Numbered from the stretch's first letter, positions 34,274 through 43,116 are shown. The stretch is DNA of 43,190 nt from Lysinibacillus sp. FJAT-14745 (GCF_001275675.1 NZ_LITM01000018.1:1-43190); one strand, 5' to 3'. Program-made: numbers and translations. Notes: generated by a model from the sequence alone, not told the origin.

Positions 34274-34583
34274 TTAACTTCTTTCAGCGGGTGCCAAACA
34301 CCCGGTGAAAGAAGTTAAAGCCTCCGGCGGATGTCATGGAATCGGAAAGGAGTTCTAAAAGGATGTTAGCCTAAAATCATCGCATCCATGCGATAACGGC
34401 TAACTGACCTGCATCGGTAAAAACGCCACGTCCTGTGGCATTACTGAAATGACCGACATCGTGTCGGCCCTCGGTAAAAACGCCACGTCCTGTGGCATTA
34501 CCGAAATGACCAACATCGTGTTGGCCCTCACGCAGGCCTAAGCACAAAGCCGATTCCAGACGCAATTATGCCGAGGCATAATT
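34274..34583. repeat. Type-2 dispersed repeat with a 57-bp tandem hairpin duplication
   Basis: It starts with the hairpin TTAACTTCTTTCA (34274-34286) / TGAAAGAAGTTAA (34306-34318). GCCTCCGGCGGATGTCATGG and the hairpin ATCGCA-TCCA-TGCGAT (34379-34394) come next. Then two 57-bp units (from 34415 and 34472) each carry GCCAC-GTCCT-GTGGC and a CCRAC-ATCGT-GTYGG hairpin. It ends with CAATTATGCC-GA-GGCATAATTG (34562-34583), 20 bp before the next gene start. No gene lies in 34080-34603. Confidence 0.85.
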
Positions 34584-34603
34584 GAGGGAGGTAGATAACT
34601 GTA

Positions 34604-35356
34604 ATGGTTTTACATGAAGTGGATAATGAATTTACGATTGACTGTTTATTGCTTGCAGGGCGAATTATGATTGAAAGTGGTGCGGAAACATATCGTGTGG
34701 AGGATACAATGCTACGCATGGCACATTCTCAAAATATGCTGGACGCGCAATGTTATGCCACACCTACAGGAATCATTTTTTCGTTAGGCAAGACACAGCC
34801 GACAAGAATTACATCGATTTCCAATAGGGTAACAGATTTACAAAAAATAGCCTTGGTAAATTCAGTATCTCGGAGACTCACATCTCACATGATAACACTA
34901 GAAGACGCTTATGACGAGCTAAAGTCGATACAAAAAACAAATTATTTTTTACCAACATATATTCAAGTAATAGCATCGGCTCTTGCGAGTGGTTGTTTCC
35001 TTATAATGTTTAAGGGGGGATGGTCTGATTTCCTTTTTGCCTGTTTGGCAGGGGGGCTAGGCTTCCTAGTGCTTTTATTGATAAATGACTTAACAAAAGT
35101 AAAATTTTTCTCAGAATTTACGGCTTCATTAGTAGTAGGATCTATTGCTGTCTTTTCAGTGAAATATGGCCATGGTATGGAACTAGATAAAATTATAATT
35201 AGCTCCGTTATGCCACTGGTACCAGGTATTTTGATCACGAATGCAGTTCGGGATTTAATGGCAGGTCATTTTATGTCAGGGATGGCAAAGGGCGTAGAGG
35301 CCTTTTTAACAGCTTTTGCAATTGGTGCAGCTATTGCCGTCACTCTATCGTTTTAG
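34604..35356 (+). CDS. Threonine/serine exporter, N-terminal subunit (ThrE/DUF1212)
   Basis: The protein has 250 residues. A cytoplasmic N-terminal domain (about 1-110; LLAGRIMIESGAETYRVEDTMLRMA is the DUF1212 signature) precedes about five membrane helices, with SSVMPLVPGILITNAVRDLMAGHFMSGMAKG, the conserved LxPGxxxTNAxRD loop. In actinobacteria ThrE is one protein; in Bacillales the two halves are separate genes, as here. It probably exports threonine or other small molecules; the substrate in Bacillales is not established. Start: GAGGGAGGTAG upstream. The stop codon is 12 bp before the partner gene. Confidence 0.88.
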   Translation: MVLHEVDNEFTIDCLLLAGRIMIESGAETYRVEDTMLRMAHSQNMLDAQCYATPTGIIFSLGKTQPTRITSISNRVTDLQKIALVNSVSRRLTSHMITLEDAYDELKSIQKTNYFLPTYIQVIASALASGCFLIMFKGGWSDFLFACLAGGLGFLVLLLINDLTKVKFFSEFTASLVVGSIAVFSVKYGHGMELDKIIISSVMPLVPGILITNAVRDLMAGHFMSGMAKGVEAFLTAFAIGAAIAVTLSF

Positions 35357-35368
35357 GAGGCAGATGAC

Positions 35369-35836
35369 ATGGACTATATCATACAGTTGATTCTTAGCTT
35401 TTTTGCGACTGCTGGTATCGCAATTATTTTTAACGTACCTAGAAAAACCCTCATTTATTGTGGTTTTGTTGGGGTAGTAGGCTGGATGATTTACTTCGTC
35501 CTAACAGAGCATGGTATGGATGTAGTAAATGCCTCATTCTTTAGCTCTTTCGTAATTGCTATCGTTTCTCATTTGTATGCTCGACGCTTCAAAATGCCGA
35601 TGATTATTTTTATTGTTGGTGGTATTATCCCGTTAGTTCCGGGAGGCATGGCTTATAATGCAATGAGAAATGTTGTAGAGGATGATTATGTACAAGGGCT
35701 ACAGTATGGATTAAAGGCATTTTTAATTACAGGTGCCATCGTTATAGGACTTGTATTTGCAGAGGTGCTTATACAGCTTATTTTCCGTTCTGTACGTACC
35801 GGTAAGGCGAAATTCCAACAGGTCTACAAGAAATAA
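35369..35836 (+). CDS. Threonine/serine exporter, C-terminal subunit (ThrE_2/DUF3815)
   Basis: The protein has 155 residues with four to five membrane helices. VPRKTLIYCGFVGVVGWMIY, SHLYARRFKMPMIIF and GGIIPLVPGGMAYNAMRN match the ThrE_2 domain that forms the second half of one-piece ThrE proteins. It starts 12 bp after the upstream half with its own TAGGAGGCAGATGAC ribosome binding site, so the two form an operon and presumably one complex. Confidence 0.88.
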   Translation: MDYIIQLILSFFATAGIAIIFNVPRKTLIYCGFVGVVGWMIYFVLTEHGMDVVNASFFSSFVIAIVSHLYARRFKMPMIIFIVGGIIPLVPGGMAYNAMRNVVEDDYVQGLQYGLKAFLITGAIVIGLVFAEVLIQLIFRSVRTGKAKFQQVYKK

Positions 35837-35890
35837 GGCTTTTGGCATTGCGGATGGAAAAGCCAAAACGGTGGACAGAACAAATATAAA

Positions 35891-35924
35891 GAAGGAGGTT
35901 ACGCTCTTAAGTGTAACCTCCTTT
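35891..35924 (+). terminator. Hairpin terminator after the ThrE pair (twin 1)
   Basis: GGAGGTTACGCT-CTTA-AGTGTAACCTCC gives a 12-bp stem with one G-T, followed by TTTATAAT. It is nearly the same as the hairpin at 36219-36252 on the other side of the repeat block. Confidence 0.8.
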
Positions 35925-35937
35925 ATAATGTTAAAAG

Positions 35938-36192
35938 AGCCTTCGCGCAAAAGACATCTGTTGGCCCGAGACCCTGCAGCAAAGCGGATGTTTTCTGTGC
36001 GAAAGCGTAGTGCGAAAGCGAAGCGACAGCAACAATATTTTGTCTGTGCGAAAGCGAAGCGACAGCAACAATATTTTGTCTGTGCGAAAGTGAAGCGGCA
36101 GCAACAATGTTTTAACTGTGCGAAAGCAAAGCGGCAGCTACAAAGCGCCAGTCGGAACGGAAATCAACCCCTCGCTTTGCGTAAGAGCCATA
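35938..36192. repeat. Type-1 dispersed repeat with four 36-bp units
   Basis: GACATCTGTTGGCCCGAGACCC is followed by TGCGAAAGCGAAGCG units at 36011, 36047, 36083 and 36119, exactly 36 bp apart. It ends GCGCCAGTCGGAACGGAAATCAACCCC-type sequence. The open frame through it (CAKAKRQQQYFV repeats) is a by-product of the 36-bp period. Confidence 0.88.
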
Positions 36193-36218
36193 CTTTATTT
36201 AGACTTTCATTAATAACA

Positions 36219-36252
36219 AGAAGGAGGTTACGTTCTTAAACGTAACCTCCTA
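36219..36252 (-). terminator. Hairpin terminator after the EAL gene (twin 2)
   Basis: GGAGGTTACGTT-CTTA-AACGTAACCTCC is a perfect 12-bp stem. It lies just past the stop codon (36259) of the minus-strand gene. On the minus strand it is followed by TTCTTGTTATT, a weak T-rich stretch. Confidence 0.7.
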
Positions 36253-36258
36253 AATTAA

Positions 36259-38280
36259 CTATTTAACTAGTAGTGCTTCAATTTCCTCGGCATGAATTGG
36301 TTTACTAATATAGTAACCTTGAATTGCATCACAGCCATAAGAAATCAAAAGATCTGCTTGTTCAGCAGTTTCGACACCTTCTGCTACAACTTTAAGTTCC
36401 ATAGATTTTCCGAGTTGCACCATACCGTTCATTAGCTTTTGGGTTTTTTCAGATTTTAATAAAGAACTTGTAAATGCTTTATCGATTTTCAATGTATCTA
36501 TTGGTAGAATTTGCATATATCTAAATGAACCATATCCGGTACCGAAATCATCTAGTATAAAGGCGATACCTTCATTTTCAAGCTTACGCATTTGCTGTGT
36601 GATAAAGGTAGCAGCTTCTGCTTCTAGGGCAAATTTCTCTGTAATTTCGATTTGAATAAGGTTTGCTGGGCAGCCAGTTTTCGCTAACGTTTCAAGAATT
36701 GACTTTGCCATGTTTTTATCACGGAATTCGCGTACGGAAGAGTTAATAGATACTTTTAAATCAAGACCAGCTTTTTTCCAGATTAGTACCTGTTCACAAG
36801 CTTTTTCTAACATAAAGGAACCGATATTATTAATGAGACCAGTTTCCTCAGCAATTGGAATAAGCTCATCTGGTGAGACAACGCCTATTACTTCATCTTC
36901 CCAACGAACTAGTGCTTCTACAGCTGTGATTTTACCTGAAGTAACATCAATTTGTGGCTGATAGAGAACTTTTAGGTTTTTTTGGTCAAGAGCTTGAAGT
37001 AAACGTTTTTCAATTAAAGCTTTACGATTTAATGCCTTATGTGTTGCTTTTGATAGTGAGACGATTTTATCGCCACCTGCTTCACGGACAGTTGTAATAG
37101 TAGCAATGGATGCCTTCATTAGTTGGGAGAATGTAGTTTGATCCTCTGGATAACGTGTAATTCCGCCACTAATAGAAATAGGGACCGCAACATTACTGTT
37201 ATAAATTGGATGTTGTTGTAAGTAAGATAGGAAGCCTTGAATAAACCATTCACTTAATGGTGTAATCACGACAAAATCATTTTCGTTAATACGTGCCATT
37301 GTGCTATCTTGGAAGTACATTTTTATACGATTGGTAAACTCTACAATAAGACTTTGATCGATTTGCTGATCATGTAACTCTTTTAACGTATAAAATTTAT
37401 CTATACTTAAATAGACAAAAGAGAAGTTTCTTTCTTCCTCAATCATTTGGGAAATCACTTTTTCGAGTCGGTGTGCATTCATGAGGCCTGTTTCTGTATC
37501 GATATAAGCGATTTTTTCAAGCTGGTGTTGTATGTTCTTGGACTTGGTGATATCCTTTTCGATTAATAAAAATTGTTGCTCATTCGTTTCAAGATTAAAT
37601 GTTGGGATAGCTGTTAGTAGTACCCAATAAGATTGGCCTGTTTTTGTAACTTTTTCGACTTCACCTTGCCACGTTTGGCCATTGTTTAAATTACGCCAGA
37701 TAGTAGTTGTGATCTTTTCACTTTCTTTATTTTCAGGGAATAGCTGCCAAAACGTTTTACCAATAACGCGTTTCGGTGTCCATTGACTCGTTTTTAGATA
37801 TTCAGCATTACATTCTAAAATGAACCCATCATAATCAAGTGTTATTGTCATAAATGTCGAGTCTAATCCTTGTTTTAAGTCTACGAGAGTGCTGCTACTT
37901 GAGACAAAATTAATCATTAATTCTGGTAGCATAAACATCATAAGAATGAAACGCTCTCCTTGTTCAGTAAATGGATTAGCTAGCAGCGCTGTTGTAATTT
38001 CTTCATTTGTATATGTGCTCAGTTGAATTTGATTGATATACGTACTGTCATCATTTTGTAAAAGGGTTTGATACTTTTCTAACGAAAGCTGACGTAGTAA
38101 ATTTTCGTGAATAAATGAAGCTGTATGTTCGTTAATAGTAGTAGCTGAAAAACCAAATAGCTGTTCAGCAAGCTTTCCCAATTTTATAGCCTGTCCATCT
38201 TGATTCATAACAATTGCAGGAAAAGGGAGTGAATTTAAATAATGTTCATCGATCGTAAATGATTTATGCATATGACTCAT
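36259..38280 (-). CDS. PAS-PAS-GGDEF-EAL protein, probable c-di-GMP phosphodiesterase
   Basis: The protein has 673 residues with no membrane helices. Two PAS domains (about 10-120 and 135-255; RVIGKTFWQLFPENKES, WQGEVEKVTKTGQSYW) precede a degenerate GGDEF domain whose signature reads RINENDF, so cyclase activity is unlikely. The EAL domain (about 425-670) looks active: YQPQIDVTSGKITAVEALVRW, INSSVREF, EITEKFALEAE, LDDFGTGYGSFRYMQ, LKIDKAF, VVAEGVET and GYYISKP. It probably hydrolyses c-di-GMP in the cytosol in response to a PAS-bound signal. The ATG at 38280 follows AAGGAGATCG. It is monocistronic. Confidence 0.9.
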   Translation of the reverse strand: MSHMHKSFTIDEHYLNSLPFPAIVMNQDGQAIKLGKLAEQLFGFSATTINEHTASFIHENLLRQLSLEKYQTLLQNDDSTYINQIQLSTYTNEEITTALLANPFTEQGERFILMMFMLPELMINFVSSSSTLVDLKQGLDSTFMTITLDYDGFILECNAEYLKTSQWTPKRVIGKTFWQLFPENKESEKITTTIWRNLNNGQTWQGEVEKVTKTGQSYWVLLTAIPTFNLETNEQQFLLIEKDITKSKNIQHQLEKIAYIDTETGLMNAHRLEKVISQMIEEERNFSFVYLSIDKFYTLKELHDQQIDQSLIVEFTNRIKMYFQDSTMARINENDFVVITPLSEWFIQGFLSYLQQHPIYNSNVAVPISISGGITRYPEDQTTFSQLMKASIATITTVREAGGDKIVSLSKATHKALNRKALIEKRLLQALDQKNLKVLYQPQIDVTSGKITAVEALVRWEDEVIGVVSPDELIPIAEETGLINNIGSFMLEKACEQVLIWKKAGLDLKVSINSSVREFRDKNMAKSILETLAKTGCPANLIQIEITEKFALEAEAATFITQQMRKLENEGIAFILDDFGTGYGSFRYMQILPIDTLKIDKAFTSSLLKSEKTQKLMNGMVQLGKSMELKVVAEGVETAEQADLLISYGCDAIQGYYISKPIHAEEIEALLVK

Positions 38281-38466
38281 GATTATTCGATCTCCTTGAG
38301 TAATCTATATATACTATTATTATAGTTAATTATCGGGAATTAGTCATTATGAATATGATTGTAAAAATTTGATAATTAATAATCCCGGGACTTTTTTAGC
38401 GGAATATAAGGAAAGAATTGAAGAAAAATAACATTTTTTAGTATTTATATAGGAAGTGAGAATTGT

Positions 38467-39360
38467 ATGAAACGATTAAAAGGAATAGTATTTATCGTCT
38501 CCGGTGCGATGTTATGGGGGGCAACTGGCCCTTTGATGGAGTGGTTACTCAACTATACACCATTGACAGTTTCCTTTATGTTAACAATTCGTTTATCGGT
38601 TGCTGGTATTATATTACTTACATATTTATTGTTAACTAGAAAAGATATTTTCGGTATTTGGAAACAAAAACTATGGAGTAGACAACTCCTAGTGTTCGGG
38701 GTAGCAGGGATGCTGGGTGTACAGTTTGCTTTCGTGGCGGCAATCAACGAAAGTAATGCTGTATTTGCTACCTTATTACAGTTTTTAGCACCGATATTTG
38801 TTGTTGCTTATGTCTCTCTTAGTTTAAAGAAATGGCCACCGAAATATCAAGTATTAGGGATTATTGGTACACTAATAGGTCTTTTCCTCCTACTAACGAA
38901 CGCTTCATTTGACGCTTTGTTAGTTAGTAGCAAAGCCTTATTGTGGGGCGTAGCTGTTGGTCTTACGTTTGCCTTCTACACATTGTACCCTGCACGTTTG
39001 ATGAAAGAATGGAGTGTACTACTTGTTGTCGGTTGGGGAATGCTTATAGGAGGATTTACATTAGGCGTTATTAGTCGAATTTGGCAGTCAAATTTGTTGC
39101 TAGTTTTCACGGATTTTAAGGTTACATGCTTTATGATTGCTTTAATATTCTTCGGTACTGTGGCTTTCGTGCTTTTTTTAAGTAGCATGAAATACATTAC
39201 AGCAGTTGAGACAAGTATCCTCTCTAGTATTGAACCGCTAACAGCAATGATTATTTCAGTAATTGTGTTTGGTACATCTTTAGGTTTTTGGCAATTAGTT
39301 GGTGTCTTCGTTATGCTTGTTTGTGTAACGTGGCTTTCTATAGGTGGAGGAAAAGCATAA
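38467..39360 (+). CDS. EamA-family (DMT) transporter
   Basis: The protein has 297 residues with ten membrane helices, made of two EamA repeats. GAMLWGATGPLMEWLL at the N-terminus, FAAINESNAVFATLLQFLAPIF-like helix 4 and SSIEPLTAMIISVIVFGTSLGFWQLVG in the second repeat are family-typical. These carriers export amino acids or metabolites; the substrate is unknown. Start: ATAGGAAGTGAGAATTGT before the ATG. About 80 bp before the ABC genes; possibly co-transcribed with them, since no terminator hairpin is visible in between. Confidence 0.88.
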   Translation: MKRLKGIVFIVSGAMLWGATGPLMEWLLNYTPLTVSFMLTIRLSVAGIILLTYLLLTRKDIFGIWKQKLWSRQLLVFGVAGMLGVQFAFVAAINESNAVFATLLQFLAPIFVVAYVSLSLKKWPPKYQVLGIIGTLIGLFLLLTNASFDALLVSSKALLWGVAVGLTFAFYTLYPARLMKEWSVLLVVGWGMLIGGFTLGVISRIWQSNLLLVFTDFKVTCFMIALIFFGTVAFVLFLSSMKYITAVETSILSSIEPLTAMIISVIVFGTSLGFWQLVGVFVMLVCVTWLSIGGGKA

Positions 39361-39438
39361 AAATACTATCTACATAGGAGTTCTTTACTATATTTGAATT
39401 TTATGGGACTTTTTTCACTAAGAACAAGGGGGAAGAAT

Positions 39439-41160
39439 ATGAAAGAAATTTTTTCCTATGTAAAGCCTTATAAATGGACTGCATTGATTGCGTTTTGTTT
39501 AATGCTAGTGGAATTGTTTGTGGAGCTCGCTCAGCCACTTATCATGGCTAAAATCATAGATAATGGAGTACGAGCTCAAAATCAAGGGATGATTTGGCAA
39601 TGGGGAATTGTTTTACTTGGCTTATCCTTCGTAGCCTTTATAGCCGGTGTCGTTAATTCATATTTTTCATCACATACAGCACAGAGCTTTTCCTATGATT
39701 TACGAAATGCATTATTTGAAAAAATACAATCCTTTACATTAGCTACTTATCAAAAATTCTCAACGGCATCCCTTATAACAAGGTTAACGAATGATGTGAC
39801 GCAAGTTCAGACGGTACTGTTTATGAGTTTGCGTATTATGCTTCGTGCACCACTTGCCGTTGTTGGTAGCATCGTTATGGCTTTTGTTGTAAATGCTAAA
39901 CTAGCGTTGTTTTTAGTTATTGGCGCACCAATTATTTTTATTTTTCTTATTTTTATGGTGGCAAAAGGCGTGTCTTATTTTGGACTTGTGCAAAAGAGAA
40001 TGGATCGTTTGAATCGTGTACTACAGGAAAATCTACAGGCTATTCGATTAGTGAAGGCTTATTTTCGCGGTGCATATGAAGCCTCTCGTTTTGATGAAGT
40101 TGCCTCACGCTTGAAGATAGATACTGTAAAGGCTCTACGCACAATGGAGTATATTATGCCTGTACTGTTATTTATTATGAATATGAGTTTACTTGCAGTG
40201 CTGTGGTTTGGAACGAAGCAAATAGCTACAGGTACAACACCGCTTGGAGATGTTGTAGCCATTATCAATTATGCAATGCGCATGACAGGCTCGTTCTCGA
40301 TGTTTGCCTTTATTATTATTTTTTATGCGCGTGCAAAAGCCTCAGCAGAGCGTATGGCAGAAGTCCTTTCAACTGAAAATGACATTGAGCTACCATCATC
40401 CTCAGAGAAAACATCTAATGGCATGAGTTTTGGAGAATTAGCTTTTGATCATGTGAGCTTTACTTATCCTGGGGAAGACTCGCCTGTTCTCTCCGATGTA
40501 AGCTTTCGAGTGAAGTCTGGTGAAAAGCTAGCCATTATGGGAGCAACAGGTGCAGGGAAATCTACGTTGCTACAGCTTATTCCTCGTTTCTACGATGTCA
40601 CAGAAGGAAAAATAGTAGTAGAGGGGAAAGATGTACAGCAATGGGATTTACAAGAACTGCGCGAAATCATCGGCTATGTTCCACAACAATCCTTATTGTT
40701 TACAGGAAGCATTGCAGATAATGTTCGTTGGGGCGATGTAGAGGCTGAAATGGATGCAGTGTTACACGCTACAATGCAAGCGCAAATCCATGCTTCTGTG
40801 GAGGATTTCCCGAATGGTTACGAGACAAGAGTCGGTCAGAAGGGTGTCAATCTTTCAGGCGGTCAAAAACAAAGATTATCGATTGCGAGAGCATTATTAA
40901 GAAAAGGGCATATATTAATGCTCGATGATAGTACAAGTGCGCTTGATGTTAAAACGGAGCAGGCATTATGGGAGGCATTGAGTGAAGAACAAGCAACGAT
41001 GTTAGTGGTCACTCAAAAGATTCGGACAGCTAGAGGTGCAGATCGTATCTTACTCATTGATGCAGGGAAAGTGGTAGCATATGGGACGCATGAAGAGCTT
41101 TTGCAAACTTCAGCGCTCTATAAAAAAATCGCAATCTCCCAACAGGAGGTGGAGGAATAA
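39439..41160 (+). CDS. ABC exporter half, degenerate-site subunit (YfiB-type)
   Basis: From the ATG at 39439 (AAGGGGGAAGAAT upstream) it has 573 residues; a 15-codon in-frame extension from TTG 39394 is less likely. Six membrane helices (about 1-310) precede the nucleotide-binding domain: Walker A GATGAGKSTLLQL, Q loop YVPQQSLLF, signature LSGGQKQRLSIARAL. The Walker B is MLDDSTSALD, with Asp in place of the catalytic Glu, and the H loop reads VVTQKIRTA with Gln for His. This half therefore supplies a non-hydrolysing site, as in heterodimeric exporters such as BmrCD. Its stop codon (TAA) overlaps the next ATG (TAATG), so the two are translationally coupled. Probably drug or lipid efflux. Confidence 0.92.
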   Translation: MKEIFSYVKPYKWTALIAFCLMLVELFVELAQPLIMAKIIDNGVRAQNQGMIWQWGIVLLGLSFVAFIAGVVNSYFSSHTAQSFSYDLRNALFEKIQSFTLATYQKFSTASLITRLTNDVTQVQTVLFMSLRIMLRAPLAVVGSIVMAFVVNAKLALFLVIGAPIIFIFLIFMVAKGVSYFGLVQKRMDRLNRVLQENLQAIRLVKAYFRGAYEASRFDEVASRLKIDTVKALRTMEYIMPVLLFIMNMSLLAVLWFGTKQIATGTTPLGDVVAIINYAMRMTGSFSMFAFIIIFYARAKASAERMAEVLSTENDIELPSSSEKTSNGMSFGELAFDHVSFTYPGEDSPVLSDVSFRVKSGEKLAIMGATGAGKSTLLQLIPRFYDVTEGKIVVEGKDVQQWDLQELREIIGYVPQQSLLFTGSIADNVRWGDVEAEMDAVLHATMQAQIHASVEDFPNGYETRVGQKGVNLSGGQKQRLSIARALLRKGHILMLDDSTSALDVKTEQALWEALSEEQATMLVVTQKIRTARGADRILLIDAGKVVAYGTHEELLQTSALYKKIAISQQEVEE

Positions 41161-42992
41161 TGGGATTTTTCCAAAAACCTTTTGGCTATGAGCCGATTTT
41201 GACGAAAGATGATGTGAAGCAGGCTGTTAAGAAAAAGAAGGGACCTCGTGCGACAAATTGGAAAAGTACACTAATACGTTTATGGAAAATAGTTGATGAA
41301 CAACGTGTACTATTAATTATTGTACTGTTACTTGTCTTGGCGAGTTCCCTTTTGGCTCTCCTTGGTCCGTATTTAATCGGTAAAATGATTGATATGTACG
41401 TAACGCATGGAGAGCTTGCAGGACTAGAGAAGGGAATTATGCTGTTAATCGGCATTTATGCGCTATTAGCAGTATCTTTATTTTTGCAAAACTATTGGAT
41501 GATTGGTATTGCGCAACAAACCATTTATAGATTACGAACGAGTGTATTTGCTCATTTCCAAAGACTACCGATTGCCTTTTTCGATCGCCGTCAACATGGG
41601 GAATTAATGAGTCGGATGACGAACGATATTGAAGCAGTTAGCTCAACGTTAAATAGCTCCTTTATCCAAGTGTTTTCTAGTGTAGTAACATTGACGGGAA
41701 CAGTGATCATCATGCTAAGTTTAAGTCCTTTACTAACAGTAATAACGATGACGATTATACCGATTATGTTTTGGGCGATGCGTTGGATCACGCGGAGAAC
41801 CGCACCGTTATTTAAAGAGCAGCAAGCGGCTATAGGGGCTCTTAATGGCATGATTGAAGAAACAATTTCGGGCCAGAGAATAGTGAAAGCTTTCTCACAA
41901 GAGGAACGAATGAAAGAGGAGTTTCGCGAAAAAAGTTTACGATTAAAAAGAACCGGCTTTTGGGCACAGACATACTCGGGATATATTCCAAAGGTCATGA
42001 ACTTTTTAAACAATATGAGCTTTACAATTGTGGCTGGTATTGGCGGCGTACTTGCTCTTTATGGTCATGTGTCGATTGGAGTCATTGTTATTTTCACAGA
42101 ATATGCAAGGCAATTTACACGACCGTTAAATGATTTGGCCAATCAATTTAATACCGTGCTGTCAGCGATTGCTGGTGCTGAGCGTGTATTTACGTTACTG
42201 GATGAACAGTCCGAAGAGGAAGCAGCTTCTGCGCAGAAGCACAAACTATTAGGTCAGGTGAGCTTTCAACATGTGTACTTTAAATATGAGCAAGGAGAAG
42301 AAGCTTACACTTTGAAGGACATTAATTTTAACGTAGAGTCCGGACAAACGGTAGCTCTTGTTGGGGCAACTGGGGCAGGAAAAACAACTATCTTACAGCT
42401 TATTGCAAGATTTTATGAGGTAACAAAGGGTGAGATTTTATTTGATGGTGTAAACGTTCAGCAAATAGAACGACAAGCATTGCGCGCACAAATGGCCTTT
42501 GTGTTACAGGATCCATTTTTGTTTGAAGCATCTGTACGTGAAAATATTCGTTATGGTCGATTAGATGCTAGTGATGAAGAGATAGAAGAAGCAGCGAAGC
42601 GTGCAAATGCACATGACTTTATCATGTCGCTAAAGGATGGCTATGACACAGTACTTGCCGCAGATGGCAGTGGTATTTCGCAAGGTCAAAAGCAGTTACT
42701 GTCCATTGCAAGAGCATTGATTGCTGACCCGAAAATTTTGTTGTTGGATGAGGCGACAAGTAGTATTGATACTGTTACGGAGCTTGCGATTCAAGAGGCC
42801 CTTGATGTGTTAATGCAGGGACGTACAAGCTTTGTGATTGCTCACCGTTTAAATACAGTGCACAATGCCGATATAGTGCTTGTTATGCACAAGGGTGTGT
42901 TAGTCGAAGCAGGCCCACAACAGAAATTAATGGAATCCGGCGGCATCTATGCGCAGATGTTACAATCTTCATCGCATCATCTTGATGAGTAA
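41160..42992 (+). CDS. ABC exporter half, catalytic subunit (YfiC-type)
   Basis: The protein has 610 residues. An N-terminal ~35-residue basic tail (KKKKGPRATNWK) precedes six membrane helices and an ATP-binding domain with canonical Walker A GATGAGKTTILQL, Walker B LLLDEATSSID with the catalytic Glu, and H loop VIAHRLNTV. The signature is ISQGQKQLLSIARALI, a departure from LSGGQ. It contributes the competent Walker site, completed by the partner's intact LSGGQ, while its own altered signature faces the partner's degenerate Walker site. The pair thus has one active and one inactive ATP site. AGGAGGTGGAGGA just upstream drives the overlapping start. Confidence 0.92.
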   Translation: MGFFQKPFGYEPILTKDDVKQAVKKKKGPRATNWKSTLIRLWKIVDEQRVLLIIVLLLVLASSLLALLGPYLIGKMIDMYVTHGELAGLEKGIMLLIGIYALLAVSLFLQNYWMIGIAQQTIYRLRTSVFAHFQRLPIAFFDRRQHGELMSRMTNDIEAVSSTLNSSFIQVFSSVVTLTGTVIIMLSLSPLLTVITMTIIPIMFWAMRWITRRTAPLFKEQQAAIGALNGMIEETISGQRIVKAFSQEERMKEEFREKSLRLKRTGFWAQTYSGYIPKVMNFLNNMSFTIVAGIGGVLALYGHVSIGVIVIFTEYARQFTRPLNDLANQFNTVLSAIAGAERVFTLLDEQSEEEAASAQKHKLLGQVSFQHVYFKYEQGEEAYTLKDINFNVESGQTVALVGATGAGKTTILQLIARFYEVTKGEILFDGVNVQQIERQALRAQMAFVLQDPFLFEASVRENIRYGRLDASDEEIEEAAKRANAHDFIMSLKDGYDTVLAADGSGISQGQKQLLSIARALIADPKILLLDEATSSIDTVTELAIQEALDVLMQGRTSFVIAHRLNTVHNADIVLVMHKGVLVEAGPQQKLMESGGIYAQMLQSSSHHLDE

Positions 42993-43038
42993 GTTGAGAG
43001 TAACGATGTAAGTGTCAATCACATTCTTCAAACATAAG

Positions 43039-43076
43039 AAAGAGCATTTTCAAAATTCTTGGGATTGCTCTTTTTT
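43039..43076 (+). terminator. Rho-independent terminator after the ABC operon
   Basis: AAAGAGCA pairs with TGCTCTTT around a loop that can form a small inner stem, followed by TTTTT. It lies about 50 bp past the stop codon. Confidence 0.85.
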
Positions 43077-43116
43077 GTTGAAACATTGACTTTTATCTCA
43101 TAAATGTAATTTTTTT

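Noticed and set aside
35751-36239. 162-codon ORF with CAKAKRQQQ repeats
   Set aside because: It runs antisense-free through the end of the ThrE_2 gene in another frame and then the 36-bp repeat; a repeat by-product.
39394-39438. Regulatory leader peptide ahead of the ABC genes, as in bmrB-bmrCD
   Set aside because: The upstream codons are in frame with the exporter itself and no stop or attenuator hairpin separates them.
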